Below, piece by piece: positions 22,640 to 34,878 of a DNA stretch of 64,000 nt (positions are counted from its first letter, which is position 1; every line of letters begins with the position of its first letter). A program made the translations under genes and the position numbers. The DNA is from Rhizophagus clarus. Lineage: Eukaryota > Glomeromycota > Glomeromycetes > Glomerales > Glomeraceae. The stretch spans positions 310,001 to 374,000 of the forward strand of contig BLAL01000075.1 in assembly GCA_015698045.1 (NCBI GenBank), written 5' to 3'. Under the pieces are notes generated by a model. The model ran no database searches and was not told the origin of the DNA. It saw nothing but the letters and a program-made list of their open reading frames with translations.

Positions 22640-23100
22640 TTACTAATATTCATTTTGTTTTTTTAGATTTTTGGGATTTAATAGCAGCCTAGTGGGTAAT
22701 TTCGAAAGTATAAGACTTTCAAAATTATTTTTAAACTTTTTTTTTTGATGAAATGTCGCTAACGTTTCATTTTTCTTCTATTTTGATGTCAGGTGTGTAT
22801 TTAGGATAATTTCGAAGGAAGGCTTTCAAAATTATTTTTTATTCTTTTTTTTTAACGAATGTTACTAACATTTGTTTTTTTTTTAGTTTCTGGGGTTTGG
22901 TTGCTGGCAATTTCAAAGGTATAAGACTTTCGAAATTATTTTTAAACTTTTTTTCTTAACGAAACATCATTAACGTTTCGTTTTCTTTTTTTCTAGATTT
23001 TAGATATGAATTTCGGGTGAATTTTAAAGGTAAAACCTTACCTTCAAAATTTTATTATTAATTTTTTTTGAAGAAACATTACTACGTTTATTTTTCAGAT
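22640..23100 (+). repeat. Tandem array of intron-like units in hAT-like copy 1
   Basis: Four to five units of about 110-120 bp. Each has a donor-like GGTATAAG or GGTAAAA, then CGAAAYNTTNCTAACRTTTCG (branch-point-like CTAAC inside a palindrome), a T-rich tract, an acceptor-like TTTTTAG, and 30-45 bp of exon-like sequence ending TTTCAAAG or TTTAAAG. Purely sequence-based; splicing is inferred. Confidence 0.65.
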
Positions 23101-23439
23101 AAATAGTATAATAAATATTTATTAAATTACTTAAATTGACAAACTTTAACGATAAAACTTTATAATAATTAATAAATTGAATATGTTTATCATAATGCAA
23201 TCATATGATATACTGTGCAGTTTTGACTACCGTGATCAAAAATTTTTATCATTATCGTTACAATACAATAAATCATGTGACCTTAAGGTTTGAAATTTTA
23301 TTTGCATATTTTTGTAGAATTTTCAATATCAGGTGTCAATTTTGCGTACTGATCATATAAAAAACCCTCGCGTACAGCTCATAGTAATTTTTTTTCATCA
23401 CCTGACCCCTATATATATATTTCTGGGTCCTTCTATATT

Positions 23440-23930
23440 ATTAAAAGATCAAAAAAAAAAAATTTAGACATTATTATATGCAATTTTCAGTAATCTTCAA
23501 TTAAGAAAATTGATAGAATATTATCTATTATATACAAACCATTATAAGACATTCATAAGCAAAAAATCATGACTGAAATATAAAGGTATTTCTTATATTT
23601 TTTGACCTATTCTATAAAAATGTTAATAAAAATTTGACATTATTATGTGCATTTTTTACAAAATCCCAGAATGAGATAATTATTTAATTCATATTCGTTA
23701 TATAAATAGTTATAAAAAATTTTATGAGCAAACAATCATGGCCAACATATAATATATTTATTATATTTTATTGTTCTATATCTGATATTATCAAAAAATC
23801 AAAAAAAAATTAGACATGATTATGTGCAATTTTTGGTAATCTTCGATTGAGGAAATTGATAAAATATTACCTGTTATATACAAACTGCTCAGTGCTTATA
23901 ATTAATAGGATTGTAATCAAATTCACTCAC
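23440..23930. repeat. Degenerate tandem repeat, about 175-bp unit, three copies
   Basis: Blocks beginning GACATTATTATATGCAATTTT (23467), GACATTATTATGTGCATTTTT (23636) and GACATGATTATGTGCAATTTT (23814) are each followed by related AT-rich sequence ending in TATATACAAAC or equivalent. Confidence 0.65.
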
Positions 23931-24170
23931 CTATAGGCTCAATATCAATACAAGCAAATTAAATGTTCGTTGAGCAAACAAATAAATGGGGTCTGTTCCT
24001 AACCACAATCAACAGGATCATTTCTGTTACAATTCGTCATACACATGGCAGGACATGAATTTTAGAAGATTCTATAAAAATATGTAAAGAAATTAACTTC
24101 AATTCAAATAACATATCAGTTGAAAATGATTTTGAAACTTTACCCACTCCTAAGAAAAAGAGAATTTAGA
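23931..24170 (+). pseudogene. Possible C-terminal gene fragment, family unknown
   Basis: After a possible acceptor (AACAG near 24015), the plus strand reads a short protein-like stretch (IISVTIRHTHGRT, then ILEDSIKICKEINF and ETLPTPKKKRI) with one internal TGA and a normal stop near 24168. The basic end looks like a natural C-terminus. No start or N-terminal part found. Not recognised; given as a remnant only. Confidence 0.2.
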
Positions 24171-24559
24171 CTGTTTGTGTAAATACTGTTATTACTGTAT
24201 ATGTTAAATATTTATGTGAGTATAATCAAAAAAAAAATTGGTTGCAAAAAATTATTTCCATTGTTTTTTTCTGACGGCAGTAACGAAATTCTTCAAGTCA
24301 TGTGATATTTAATTGATATAATTTTTTGGGATAATGCACAATGACTTTTTTTGACATTTCCAATAACTGTTAGATTCTTGCAAGTTATTATTTATTATTT
24401 AATATATTCATAAATATTAATTTACAATCTAGTTAGCCAAATATACTATTTATTACTTTAAATGAATTATTACTACATATTATTGTATAATAGGATAAAT
24501 AAAATCATATGAAAGAAAAAAGTTTAAAAAATTAATAAATGAATTTGTCAATTGCATTC
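24171..24559. other. Intergenic, no feature seen
   Basis: AT-rich DNA with no motif or open frame of note between the fragment ending near 24170 and the 3' end of the minus-strand gene. Confidence 0.4.
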
Positions 24560-26125
24560 TGCACTATTAGCTTCAGTACATTTGAAATATTAAATAAAAC
24601 CAGTGTTATTACCATCATCATCACTAACAACAACATCATTATCACTATCGCCACCATTATCAACTATGTCATTTTCTACTAGTGTATTTTCCATCAAATC
24701 TTGAAGAAAAGCAAGTATGCTTAATGTGAAAAATAGATTCAAATATTAAAATACTAGATAATGTTAGCAAATAAACACATATCCGTAGTTTGAATTGCAT
24801 TTAAATTATTGTTGAAATCAAATACATCTGAAACATTTGATATTTCGCTATCATTTCCTAATGAGAAAGAAAGTTCAATATTGTAAAATGTATCAAAATA
24901 TTAGATAAACCATAATTAAGATAACGCGAACATACAAATTTACGAACATACCAATACTAATGTATCTTGCATTTAAATTATTATTACATCTGGATCATTT
25001 TGCATTTTGCCATCATTCCCTAATGAGTAAAAAAGTTCAATATTATGAAATGTAGTAAAATATTAGATAAATAACATAATTTTAGATAACTCGAACATAA
25101 AATTTACAAACATGCCTATACTAATATATCTTGTGTTTAAATTATTATTAAAATCAAATACATTTAAAATATTTAGTAATTTGCCATCATTTCCTAATTA
25201 GAAAGAAAATTAATATTGTGAAATGTATCCAAAATATTAGATAAATAACTAAAATAATTTTTGATAATGATTGTAAAATAATTTAATGAAACTTACCCAT
25301 ACTGTTATATATATTGGTATTTCCAACTTCATTGAAACAATCTTGAATTGCTAGGTTTGAACTAATTTCAAATGAAATATCTCTCGTACTAAACATTGGG
25401 ACGATATTGTAAGAAGGTGGTTCTAATTCATTGGTTATATACAATAATTTTATTACAAAAAAATGAAATATTAGATAAAAGTTGCCAAATATAATCTTGT
25501 TACTTACTGTTTTCATTTAGATAATTAAAAGTAAAGCGAAAATGGTTATATTCCATAAGAAGTTGTCTGTATTCATCTTTAACATCTTCCCACAGGTCGA
25601 AATTAGTTAAATAGGGTATCAATAGGGTATCAATAGATTATCAATCAGCTATCAATAGGCTACCCTATTGGTAGCCTATTGAACTTGTGCCATAATCTGT
25701 CACCAATCAGGCAGGCTGATTGATAACCTATTGATAACCGATTGATACCCTATTGATACCCTATTTAATAAAAATACCAATAGGATACTAATAGGTTATC
25801 AATAAGTTATCAATCGGCTATCAATCAGCCTGCCCGATTGGTGACGGATTATGGCGCAAGTTCAATAGGCTACCAATAGGGTAGCTTATTGATAGCCGAT
25901 TGATAACCTATTAATACTCTATTGATACCCTATTTAACTAATTTCGACCTGTGTCCGGAGCAAGACTCCAAATTAATTTATAGTCCTCAAAATGGTTAAA
26001 ATTATTCTGTAAGCTCAATTTTTTGTTTTTTATTTGATCCCAACAAACGATGTCAATGATGTTAACTTCATTAATCACATGATACACAGCTTCATCTATT
26101 TGATGCTTGACAAAATTCTTATGTA
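24560..26125 (-). pseudogene. Unidentified multi-exon gene with tandemly repeated mini-exons, interrupted by a MITE
   Basis: Reading the minus strand, an exon encodes a globular-looking segment (VNIIDIVCWDQIKNKKL, then LIWSLAPEDVKDEYRQLLME) split by the 363-bp MITE at 25591-25953; the frame is continuous if MITE and one target copy are left out. A GTAAGT donor follows, then an exon near 25290-25455. After it come three related exons of about 85 nt (near 25193-25110, 25018-24950, 24860-24785), each opening GNDGK or GNDSE; the middle one has a deletion and stop. A last acidic exon (24,700 to 24,590) ends in TAA. No start codon was found. The first part faintly recalls the second half of an HMG box, but that is weak. 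Probably inactivated. Confidence 0.45.
25591..25953. mobile_element. CACTA-like MITE, 363 bp, nearly palindromic
   Basis: Ends CACAGGTCGAAATTAG and its exact complement, flanked by a 3-bp direct repeat TCC (25588-25590, 25954-25956). Both arms consist of tandem variants of TATCAATAGGG / TATCGATTGG, giving a long hairpin. Three-bp duplication and a CAC terminus fit the CACTA (En/Spm) group. It lies inside an exon of the minus-strand gene. Confidence 0.85.
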
Positions 26126-26149
26126 GAATTTAATACGTTGAATATAATT

Positions 26150-26960
26150 TTATTTATTTATTTTTAATAGTATATCTATGATACATTTCTTTAAATTCTA
26201 TTTTTCTTGTTAAAATACGATTAGAACCTAACGAAACTAATAGCCAACCCCTATAATAAATACTATTTCAATTTCCATTTTAATTCTCTCATCCAAAACA
26301 CCAATCTTATTATTTGTCTCATATTGTCCTTTTTTAATTACCTTTATATAATTTTTAAGTTAGTCTTCACCCATATCTATTATCTTTTAATAGAAGTTAA
26401 TTTACTCCAAAAATAATACTGTCTTCTAAATATAATTTCTTTAGATTCATCGCTTATTTTATCGTCCAATTCTTTAAATTCATTGTAATTAGAATCCTCG
26501 ACTATTTATTTTTTTCTCCACCAAGTAATCCTTTTAAGGATAAATATTTTAACTACAAAACACCATTTGATTTAAATCCTTTCTCATCATCACCAATAAC
26601 AAAAATATCTGTAAAACCATAACGACTTCCATTTTTATTTGCATTTTATGCCAGTCGCATTTCAAATACATGATATTCTGTTCGAATTAACAATTCTACT
26701 GCTGTTTGAATGCACTTTCATTAAAGTTGTAAAACTCTCTAAATGATTTGCTTACATAATATTTATATATTTCATTTATAAAAGGAGTAATATTTCCAGA
26801 TAACATCAAACTTATAGGATCATTCACTAGTCGAAGGGAAGCAATTTCAATGATGTTTCATCTATGTAAATCTAACAGAAACTTGTCCAGTTTCTGTTGT
26901 GTGCATGTAATATCTATAGAATTTCCAATTTTTCTAGAAATACAGTGTGTTGCAAAAAAA
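26150..26960 (-). pseudogene. Decayed PD-(D/E)XK-type family protein fragment
   Basis: Minus-strand pieces in order: LVNDPISLMLSGNITPF, EIYKYYVSKSFREFYNF, ELLIRTEYHVFEM (frame breaks around it), NGSRYGFTDIFVIGDDEKG, then VL-stop-LKYLSLKGLLGGEKN, and FKELDDKISDESKEIIFRRQ. The layout (acidic residue in FTDIFV, then E-x-K before YLSL, then a helical YW-K region) resembles the large PD-(D/E)XK-like nuclease families expanded in Glomeromycotina. The catalytic-type glutamate of E-x-K is here a TAG stop, and several frame changes and stops occur, so it is inactive. Family recognition is from memory of the motif style and needs a profile search. Confidence 0.45.
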
Positions 26961-27435
26961 ACCAAATTGGCCATAATACTATGCTGATCGCACCAAATTT
27001 TTATTTTTATTTTTATTGAACAGATATTAGAAGCGAACACATAAATTATAAACATATCAAAATTGATACATGAAAATAAAAAATGAAACTAACTAATAGA
27101 AGCGAACTAAATCTACTTTGACGGTGAAGTAATTATATAACGAACTATCTAAAAATAACCAACTACTTCTAGAAACATTTAATAATTAACCCACTACCTC
27201 TTTTACAGCCAGTTAAAAATCAGGTAAACCGAAGCCCGCTCTGCAGAAAAGAAAGTAATAAAAACCATATATAAAATTCTATATAAAGTATACTAACTAA
27301 CTACTAGCGCTACGAAGTAAGATTGCTGTAAAATTCAATAATATTTTTACCAAAATATATATTATTACGAATACTATCTAGAGCGTCAAATTTATATTCT
27401 AATTCTCTATCACTATTCAAAATATTATTAAACGG

Positions 27436-30400
27436 TCAAAAATTTTTTAAAGTCAATTTTTTCTTTTTTGTAATACCCAACGAATGTTCAAATTCTTTTA
27501 TAAAAGAACAACAACGTATCCAAATTTCTTTAAATGTTTGTTCATAAATGTACTGCCTGATCTCAATAATGACTAACATTAATTGTTTACGAGGAATCCA
27601 CAAGTTGAGAATTTGAGTCAACTCCAATGGTATAAAGCCTTTGATGAGATCCACAAAAGTAAAATTATCAGGATCTATACTAATTGTCCATATATTAAGC
27701 GTCAATAAGGCAGAATAATCTGTAATGTCTGGATTATATTCAAATAACAATGATAATAAAAGATCAATTGTATTATTTTTAATCTTTAAAAGAAGAGATC
27801 GATGTTCATCACATGTCCACACGTGATCAAATGTTTCATCTTCCAATCCACAACTAGGACATTTCCATCCATTGTATAATTCTAGGAATAATTTCTTCAT
27901 TTGTTCAATTGTAGAAATCTCTTCTATAAGAAGATGAACTTTATGGGCTTTAACTTTAGAAGAAGACATTGAAGTTTCATTATTAGCAATATCGCAATTA
28001 ATGCATTCAAAGGTAGAAGTCCAATCAACTTCTAATTTTTGATATTTAGTATTCCTATGTAAGTTGATAAATTTTTCCAGGCCTTTAATATGACTAATCA
28101 TCTTGATAAATTTTCGTAAGTGAGTTTCAATGATGATGTTATTCCATAACAGAAGTACTTTAATGTCTGGAGCAATGTCTATAAAATTGATAAATCTATC
28201 TTGGTCAATGTGAGCAGATTTTGCTAATCTATCCACGTAATTATTGCCATCGCAATCAGTGTGTGCAGCTACTTTGAACATTTCTACATATAAGTTCTGT
28301 TGACAAATAATTCTAATCAAAATTGACCATAGATAACTATTATTAAGTTTGAAATAATCTCACGATGTAAGGGAGAAATTATTACATTTAAATCCTTCAA
28401 ACATAGTAATCACATTTAAGGAGTCAATGTTGATTCTCACTTTACTTCTATAAGGGACTACCATAAGAGCTAAAATTACAGCTAAGAGTTCGCCTCGATA
28501 TGCTGAAGGCCATTTATCAATCGTAGTATAAAATTCTACTTGAGGAATACCAAAGGATCTATCAAGGTGAGCAAACACGCAGCTAATATTGCATTGTTCA
28601 GTGCTTAATTCAATAAGAGATCCATCAGTGAAAAATTCAAAGATACAGCAATTTGGATTATCAAATATAGCGAATTTTCGTTAAATTATAAGTAATTCAT
28701 TCCTAGAGAGTCCTGGTTCTAACAATTCTAAAATAATATTATTTTGTCTGATCACGTGATTTCTCATTAACGTACTTTGAGAAAGAGCATATTTTTTCTT
28801 AACCTGATCAAAAAGATTAAAAATATTAAAATTAATCATTTTTCTACATTTAATATCTTCTTTGGTAAATTTAGCAGCTGACAAAAGCGGTACTATATGC
28901 TTTGGATTAACAGTAAAAGCACAAACACCCATGCTTGAACGATTTACAGTATTAGCAGCACAAAGTATATCATCACAAATGGTAACATAGGTAGATGTTG
29001 AGGTTGATTGAAACATATCAGCGTGATAATGTCGAAGAAGAATATTATCTTCATCAACAAGGTGTTGAACTTTTCCAAATAAAATAGAATTATGTTGAGG
29101 ACTATAAACAACAGATAATGATCTATCTTATTTTTCAATATTATAAGATCTAGTTTCTTCAATATTATCAAAAAATGTAGTAAATATGTTATAGATATTT
29201 GGTTTAAGGTTGGTCCCATCCACCGTAATAAGTCTTTGAATATCCATGTACCATCTTTCTTCTTTGTTACCATGGCCAGGAATGGATTGAAAGTAATATT
29301 TATTACATATGTCAGTCCAATTAAGTAAGTGACGCTTGTCTCCTGAAATAATTTGTTCTACAAACATAATTTGGCGTGAGCGTAAAATTGTGCTGTGTTT
29401 GGACAAGAAGTCAAAAGTAGCAATAGTTGCAAAATCATTTTTTCCTCCTGTTATGGTAGGAAATCTGCCTTTGTCTACGACAAGAAGTGTAAAATCATTC
29501 TATGTCATTAAGTTGATCATATTAAGTAAATAATTATTCTTCATACGTTTAGGGATTTTGTCAAAAGGAATACCCTCTATCAGTGGTCGAGAACACCATA
29601 GTAGTTGTTGTAACAGTTTCAAGCGAATTTCAGTAATTCTTCCTAAGATTCCAGTGTCATTTAATTGAATGCAAAAATTAGTAATTTTTGCTTGAAGTTG
29701 ATTCTCGTAAGGATTACGATAACCATATATATAAGAATTATCTAGTATCGCATTAGGAGCAGTACAAGCAAATTTGAGCTTATTTTTAAACATTCGACGA
29801 AAAGGAACAAATAAACGATGAATTAAATCTGGTGATAGAATGAAAACCTGTGTCCAGTATTCAACACGAGGTATAATAATCCTATTGAAAATATATAGAA
29901 TATGTTTATCAGTAATTTTCTTTTTCACATAAGGTTCGTTAGGTAGTCAATCTTAGCTTTAATTTTAGAGATTAGGTATTGTTCATCATTTTCAATATTA
30001 AAATAAACTCCCAGGATACGAGTGGATTCATGAGGGTGTTTGGCCTTAATACTAATAGATTCCCTTCCAAATTGAAGATTGATCTTGTTGTTATGAGTGT
30101 GCGAATAGCAACGCTTATACATCTTGGTTCTCATCATAAGTTCAGATTTCTCTTTATTTATTTGGATATCATTTAGTCTATAAAAGGAATCAGCGATGGA
30201 GAGCATAGATTCCAGCTTATCTTTCTTATCAGTAATCCACTGCGTGTCATCCATAAATGCCAAGGCTGGGACATGTTGTTCTATCACAGCTGAATTCAAC
30301 TGTGGTACTTGCTGTATGTTGTTACATGATACCGTGTATCCCAAATTTTGTTTGTTAATCTCAGCAAGTAAAGGATCGTAATAAATACACCATAAAACAG

Positions 30401-32763
30401 GTGAAATAACTTCTCCTTGATCAATGCCTGTAAGAACATCATAAGCAGTCGTCTTGCCATAGGCTGTTATAACTTGGTTCATTCTATCTTTAAATAAATC
30501 TAAAATTAAATGAGTGAATTGCTGAGGTAGTTTAATGCTGTCCATCATATTCTTTAGTTGGAAGGTATTGACATGATCATAGGCCTTACCCATATCCTGT
30601 GATAAAATCCAAAGTTCATTATTATTATCAATAGCGTCCTGAATGATTTCATTAACGATTCTTATAGGTTCGAAGGTAGATTGTTTAGGCAAACCAGTGA
30701 ATTGGTTTGTCTGTAAAATATTATGTTGTTTCAACGTTGAAGTAAGGTGATGATTAAGTAACGTAATAAGCGCTTTATGAGCAGTCTCAAATAGGGTGAT
30801 CGGTCGGGAGTTTGATAATTCACGTTTTAATTTGGCAATAGGAAAAACAGTTGCTTCTTTCTATTGTTTTGTTAAGTAACCAAATTGTATAATCTTACAT
30901 ATCAAATAATATAAAATATCATGAGCCGTAGGACTAAGGTGTTGTAACATTTCATTAGATATTCCTGAGGGGCCTAAAGCTTTGCCTTTAGGAAGGTTTC
31001 TGATAACATCCAGCCATTCATCACGTGATGGAAGGTCCATGAGGTTTGAGTAAATATTCTCATTAACATGACATAAAGGTTGATATTGATCTTTCCAGCG
31101 GCCTTGAAGTAGCTTATTCCTATTAATCGAGCCTGCAATAGTTTGGAAATGATGATTGGTTTCATTGAGGATAGCTGATTCACCTGTGATCAGTGATTCA
31201 TTGCCTTGGGCGTCTTTCTTATATATTTTTTCAATCGAGATATAAACCATCTCTTCTTCTGTGATCGAATGAATCATAGAGGCTTGGTTGTCTTTAAAAT
31301 TAGTACAGCGTTTTTTGATATTGGAAACTATTTGTTCCTGAACCATAATATCAAGTTCCAATTTGAAAAGAAGTCGTAAGTGTTTTCTAATTTTACACAA
31401 ATTCTTCAAAAATAATTTGAAGTTGTCAAGTATAAGAAAGGTAAAGGACGACGAAAGGTCTAAGCATTCATATTTGTCCAATGTCATGTTAATGAGACGT
31501 TGGAACTTGGACCATTTAGCAGAGACACTATAAGTAATAGAAGTGGAATCATTCAGTATTGAACGTGTTTCCAGCATACGATTAATGATGTATCTTAGAT
31601 CGAAGTAAATTGAAAGCTTCTTTTCTAGTGTAGTTTTAACTTTATTTCTAGTGACTTGCTTATTGACTATACAAGATTTAGCTACTCTCATGAGGGTTTG
31701 TCTAAACATGTCCCAGAGGGTATTGATGTGGCGAGGTTTATTAATGGAAAAATCTTTCATTAATGTATTCTCAATCTCTAGGTCCAAATGGGTACTGAAA
31801 TTCTCCCAGGTATGTTCAATTGTCCTTGTCCATTTCATCATATTGAAATACGGTCCTTTTGATATGTTTCTTCTTTTGATTGGTTGTGTTCAAGGAAACA
31901 CCTGTCATCTGTATTGTGTCCAATGACAACGTTATAGTTTTATGGTCAGTATCAAAATGATCATTCTCTACCACTGTGCTATTAACACTTTTCTCTAACA
32001 TAGATAAAGACGCCCAAATATAATCTAATCTTGATTCCTGTCTATTAGAATCAGCTGGTGTATAAGTATACATTTCTTCGTCATTGTCATTAAAGATTGG
32101 AATGGTATCTAACAAACGTTTACATTCCAGAGTGCAAAACAAGGAAAATTGCCATTTATTATTGACAAAAGCCATTAAATATTTTCTATAATTAATATTG
32201 AAATCTCTCATGATGATGACTTTCATGTCACGTGATTGAGCATCACTGATAGTATCGTCAATGTATTTGTACAAAGCTTCAATTTGTGGTCTTTCTTTTT
32301 GATTAGCATTAAGGTAAACCTGAATTAAACGAAGTTTACGCTTGTCGCTGAAATACAAGTCCAAATAAAGGATTCTACCTTTATGTCCAACCGCTTTATG
32401 AACGAATATATCGTATTTGGCGTCAATGATAATGCCTACGCCTTGGCCTTTGCCTCCTAATTGTGAATATTCAAAATAACCGCGAACACCTAATTGATAC
32501 TGCCACATTTTTGCTTGTCGTTCAGAATAATTAGTCTCTAAGAGCCCATAAATGTCGATATTGTAATCTTTCATAGTATCAATTAAACCGATAAATTTGT
32601 TTTTATTTAAAGTACGAATATTTGTAGATGCGATTTTCGTTATAGTGGAATCTAAAAGATCCCTTTTTGAATGAAAAATTGATGGTGAGTCAAGTTTGGG
32701 GGAATTGTTTTTTTTTAATTGAGAGGATAAAGAGGAACTAGAGGGAATATTGTTGTCCATCAT
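27436..32763 (-). pseudogene. LINE ORF2: APE endonuclease, reverse transcriptase, RNase H, CCHC
   Basis: ATG at 32763, nine nt after the ORF1 stop. Domains in order: APE-type endonuclease (TNIRTLN, LLETNYS, IIMRDFN where the family has GDFN, SRLDYIWAS, TDHKTI); reverse transcriptase (motif A DMGKAYDHV, motif B GIDQGEVISPVLW, motif C AFMDDTQW); RNase H (FTDGSL, GELLAVILAL, INIDSLNVI, and AHTDCDGNNYVDRLAK); a terminal zinc motif (CPSCGLEDETFDHVWTC). Breaks: a frame change near 31835 and its compensation near 29927, plus in-frame stops at 30861, 29500, 29128, 28681 and 28360. The RT and RNase H motifs are otherwise intact. Length about 1775 codons. It is not expected to produce functional protein. 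Confidence 0.92.
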
Positions 32764-32772
32764 TAAAAATGA

Positions 32773-34878
32773 TTATGCAAGATCAAAAATGTCGGCAACT
32801 TCATCGTCTTCCCCCAAAGAAGATGAAACAGAGGTACCAGTGAGCATTTCAAACATTTTGGTCATGGCTGAAGAGATAGATTGAAAGGATGATTTCATTT
32901 CATTTTGTTGAGTTAAAAGAGTTTGAATTTGAGCGTCTGATTGGCAAAGATCTTGATTATCTTGGATGAGTTCAGCTTCTTGATCAGAGTCATCCGCGCT
33001 CTTAACGCGTTTCTTGGCTTGGTCAGGTGAGGAAGCTGAAGAGGATTGCGTGAGGGATTTTTTCTTCATGGTACCCTCCAGTTTAGAGCCCTTTTCAATG
33101 TGTAAGGCTTTCTGGGCAGTAACGATTGCGGCGATTTGTTTATCAGTACTTTCAAGAGTTGAACTGATATTCATGATCTTTGTCTCTAGTTAACGTAAAC
33201 TATTAAGGATTGTTTCTTTAAAGTGGAGAATGGCGGGGTCTTGGTCAAAACAAGGTTCATCCTCATCCATTTCCTCGTGGTATTAAGAAGTACGATCAAG
33301 TCTCTGCTGTTGATTGGAGCGAAAAGGTCTTGCGGGTTTATTAGTACCTTTACATTTAGCAGCATCAGCGTACGATTTCTTTAGATTCTTCCAATTATCA
33401 GCGCCACTAACAAACTTTTTGCTAGGGGGTTTATTGATGTTCTTATTATTACAAGTAGCAGCCATGTGGGAGGGATTACCACAGATGTTACATATACGAT
33501 CTGATTCTTGGCTCCAGTATAATTGACGTGAATCCATATTGCCCTTTTTGAAGTTAATCGAAAGCTGTAGAGCAGCCTATCGATCTTCATCACAAGAAAA
33601 GTGAATATAAGCATAACGACACTTAGAATATCTCCTTCTGATCATAGCAGCAGGAATAAAACAGGATTTAGCTTTACATTTAAGTAAGACAGGATCAAGA
33701 TCATAGCCACTAGTGTTGTAGGCTAGTCCAGATAGTTTGAGAGGAAACTGCTTGCGTACAGTGCGATCATCTTGGTTGAGAGACAGAGGAAGAACTCTAA
33801 CCGTGTCTTTTCCTACATGATATCCCCAGTTAGTCTCAAAATAGGTAAGAGCTTCTTGAGATTTGTATGTAATATAGGTGATCTGGTAAAAACCAGCGCC
33901 TTTAGTATAGAGCCTCTCAATTTCACCTAAGATTTTGAAGCTGGCCCTGATTTCAGCAGCTTTTCGGTAGGCAGGGATATCAATCACCTGAATTGTACGA
34001 TGGTTTGTATTCTCTTTTTGTTGATCAGGAGTCGTGATTTGCTTTTCTGGTTTAAGTGGAGAGATTTTAAGGGTGATATTTTTAATGTCATCCGAGTTAT
34101 CTTCTTTAAGTTGCAGGATAATTTCCATTTTAAGAAATTTGTCATAAGAATCCTTGTCATTGAAAGTGACTTTTGCTTGTTTTTGGAGACGTGTAATACC
34201 CAAGTTGATGTTGTACTTGACATTGTATTTAGCAAGAGCCTCCTTAATGGTGTTAAGTTTTGAAAGTTTAGAACCAATAATATTATCAAGTGCCACAAGA
34301 GCAACATAGTCTAACGGTTTTTCAATAGTGATCGCCTATTGATCAGAATTTTCATTGTTGTCAGAAGGCGGATCAACATCCATGGCAGAATTGACAATTT
34401 CCTTATCTGATGTTTGGTCATTCTGTTGTTGATCATTTTGATCAGTAGCTTCAGGAGTAACCGCAGGAGCTGCAGGAGTAGGAGTACGATTAGATCTATC
34501 GAGGTTGTTTACTATATTTTGTTGGGGAGGCGCTTGAGCACGTGACAAGTGCGAGCGAGAATTCTTGGACCTAGATTTTCCCTTAGAAGAATAGGTCTTA
34601 GATGGGTGGTTGGGAGTGTCTGCAAAAAGGTCACTAGCAACGTCCCTTTCAGATTGCAAGTTGCTTTGCTTGATGCATTCTCTATCAGCAGCAAGGTCAG
34701 CCTGGAGAGCATTATTAGTAGCTGTGTCTTTGGACCACGGTGGAGAGTCAGCAGCATTAGAAGTAAAAGTGAAGTCAAAGGTGGCAGCAGGTTGCGCAAC
34801 TTTTGAGCTGCTTCGCAAAGTACGAGCACTGGTATTGTTGTTTCTGTTGTTGTTAGACATCTTAAACAAAAATAACAT
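32773..34878 (-). pseudogene. LINE ORF1 (gag-like nucleic-acid-binding protein), four nonsense codons
   Basis: One continuous frame of 701 codons from 34878 (an ATG lies a few codons in, MSNNN) to TAA at 32773, interrupted only by in-frame stops at 34336, 33577, 33283 and 33190, with no frameshift. The N-terminus is rich in S, T, N, Q and P. A middle region with RRM-like alternation precedes a CCHC zinc knuckle (CNICGNPSHMAATC, near 33490-33450). The C-terminal part is helical (coiled-coil-like) and includes a basic KKRVKSADD patch. Role in an active element: binds LINE RNA and forms the ribonucleoprotein. All four stops (TAG, TAG, TAA, TAA) can be explained by C-to-T change in CAG or CAA. 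Confidence 0.85.

Larger units (their letters stand above)
21709..23431. mobile_element. hAT-like DNA transposon, non-autonomous, copy 1
   Basis: Ends are a perfect inverted repeat of about 27 bp beginning AGGACCCAGAAATATAT, flanked by the perfect 8-bp direct repeat TCTATATT (21701-21708 and 23432-23439). Eight-bp duplication points to hAT-type transposition, though the terminal bases are not the classical CAG. It carries TACGCAAA-type motifs near the ends, a nested 242-bp MITE and an array of intron-like units, but no transposase. A second copy in opposite orientation is at 46831-48366. Confidence 0.9.

Noticed and set aside
32773..34878. Alternative genetic code in which TAA/TAG encode glutamine
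   Set aside because: Stops are confined to element remnants; the F-box, kinase and Sel1 genes are uninterrupted and end normally with TAA. Mutation decay is the simpler reading.
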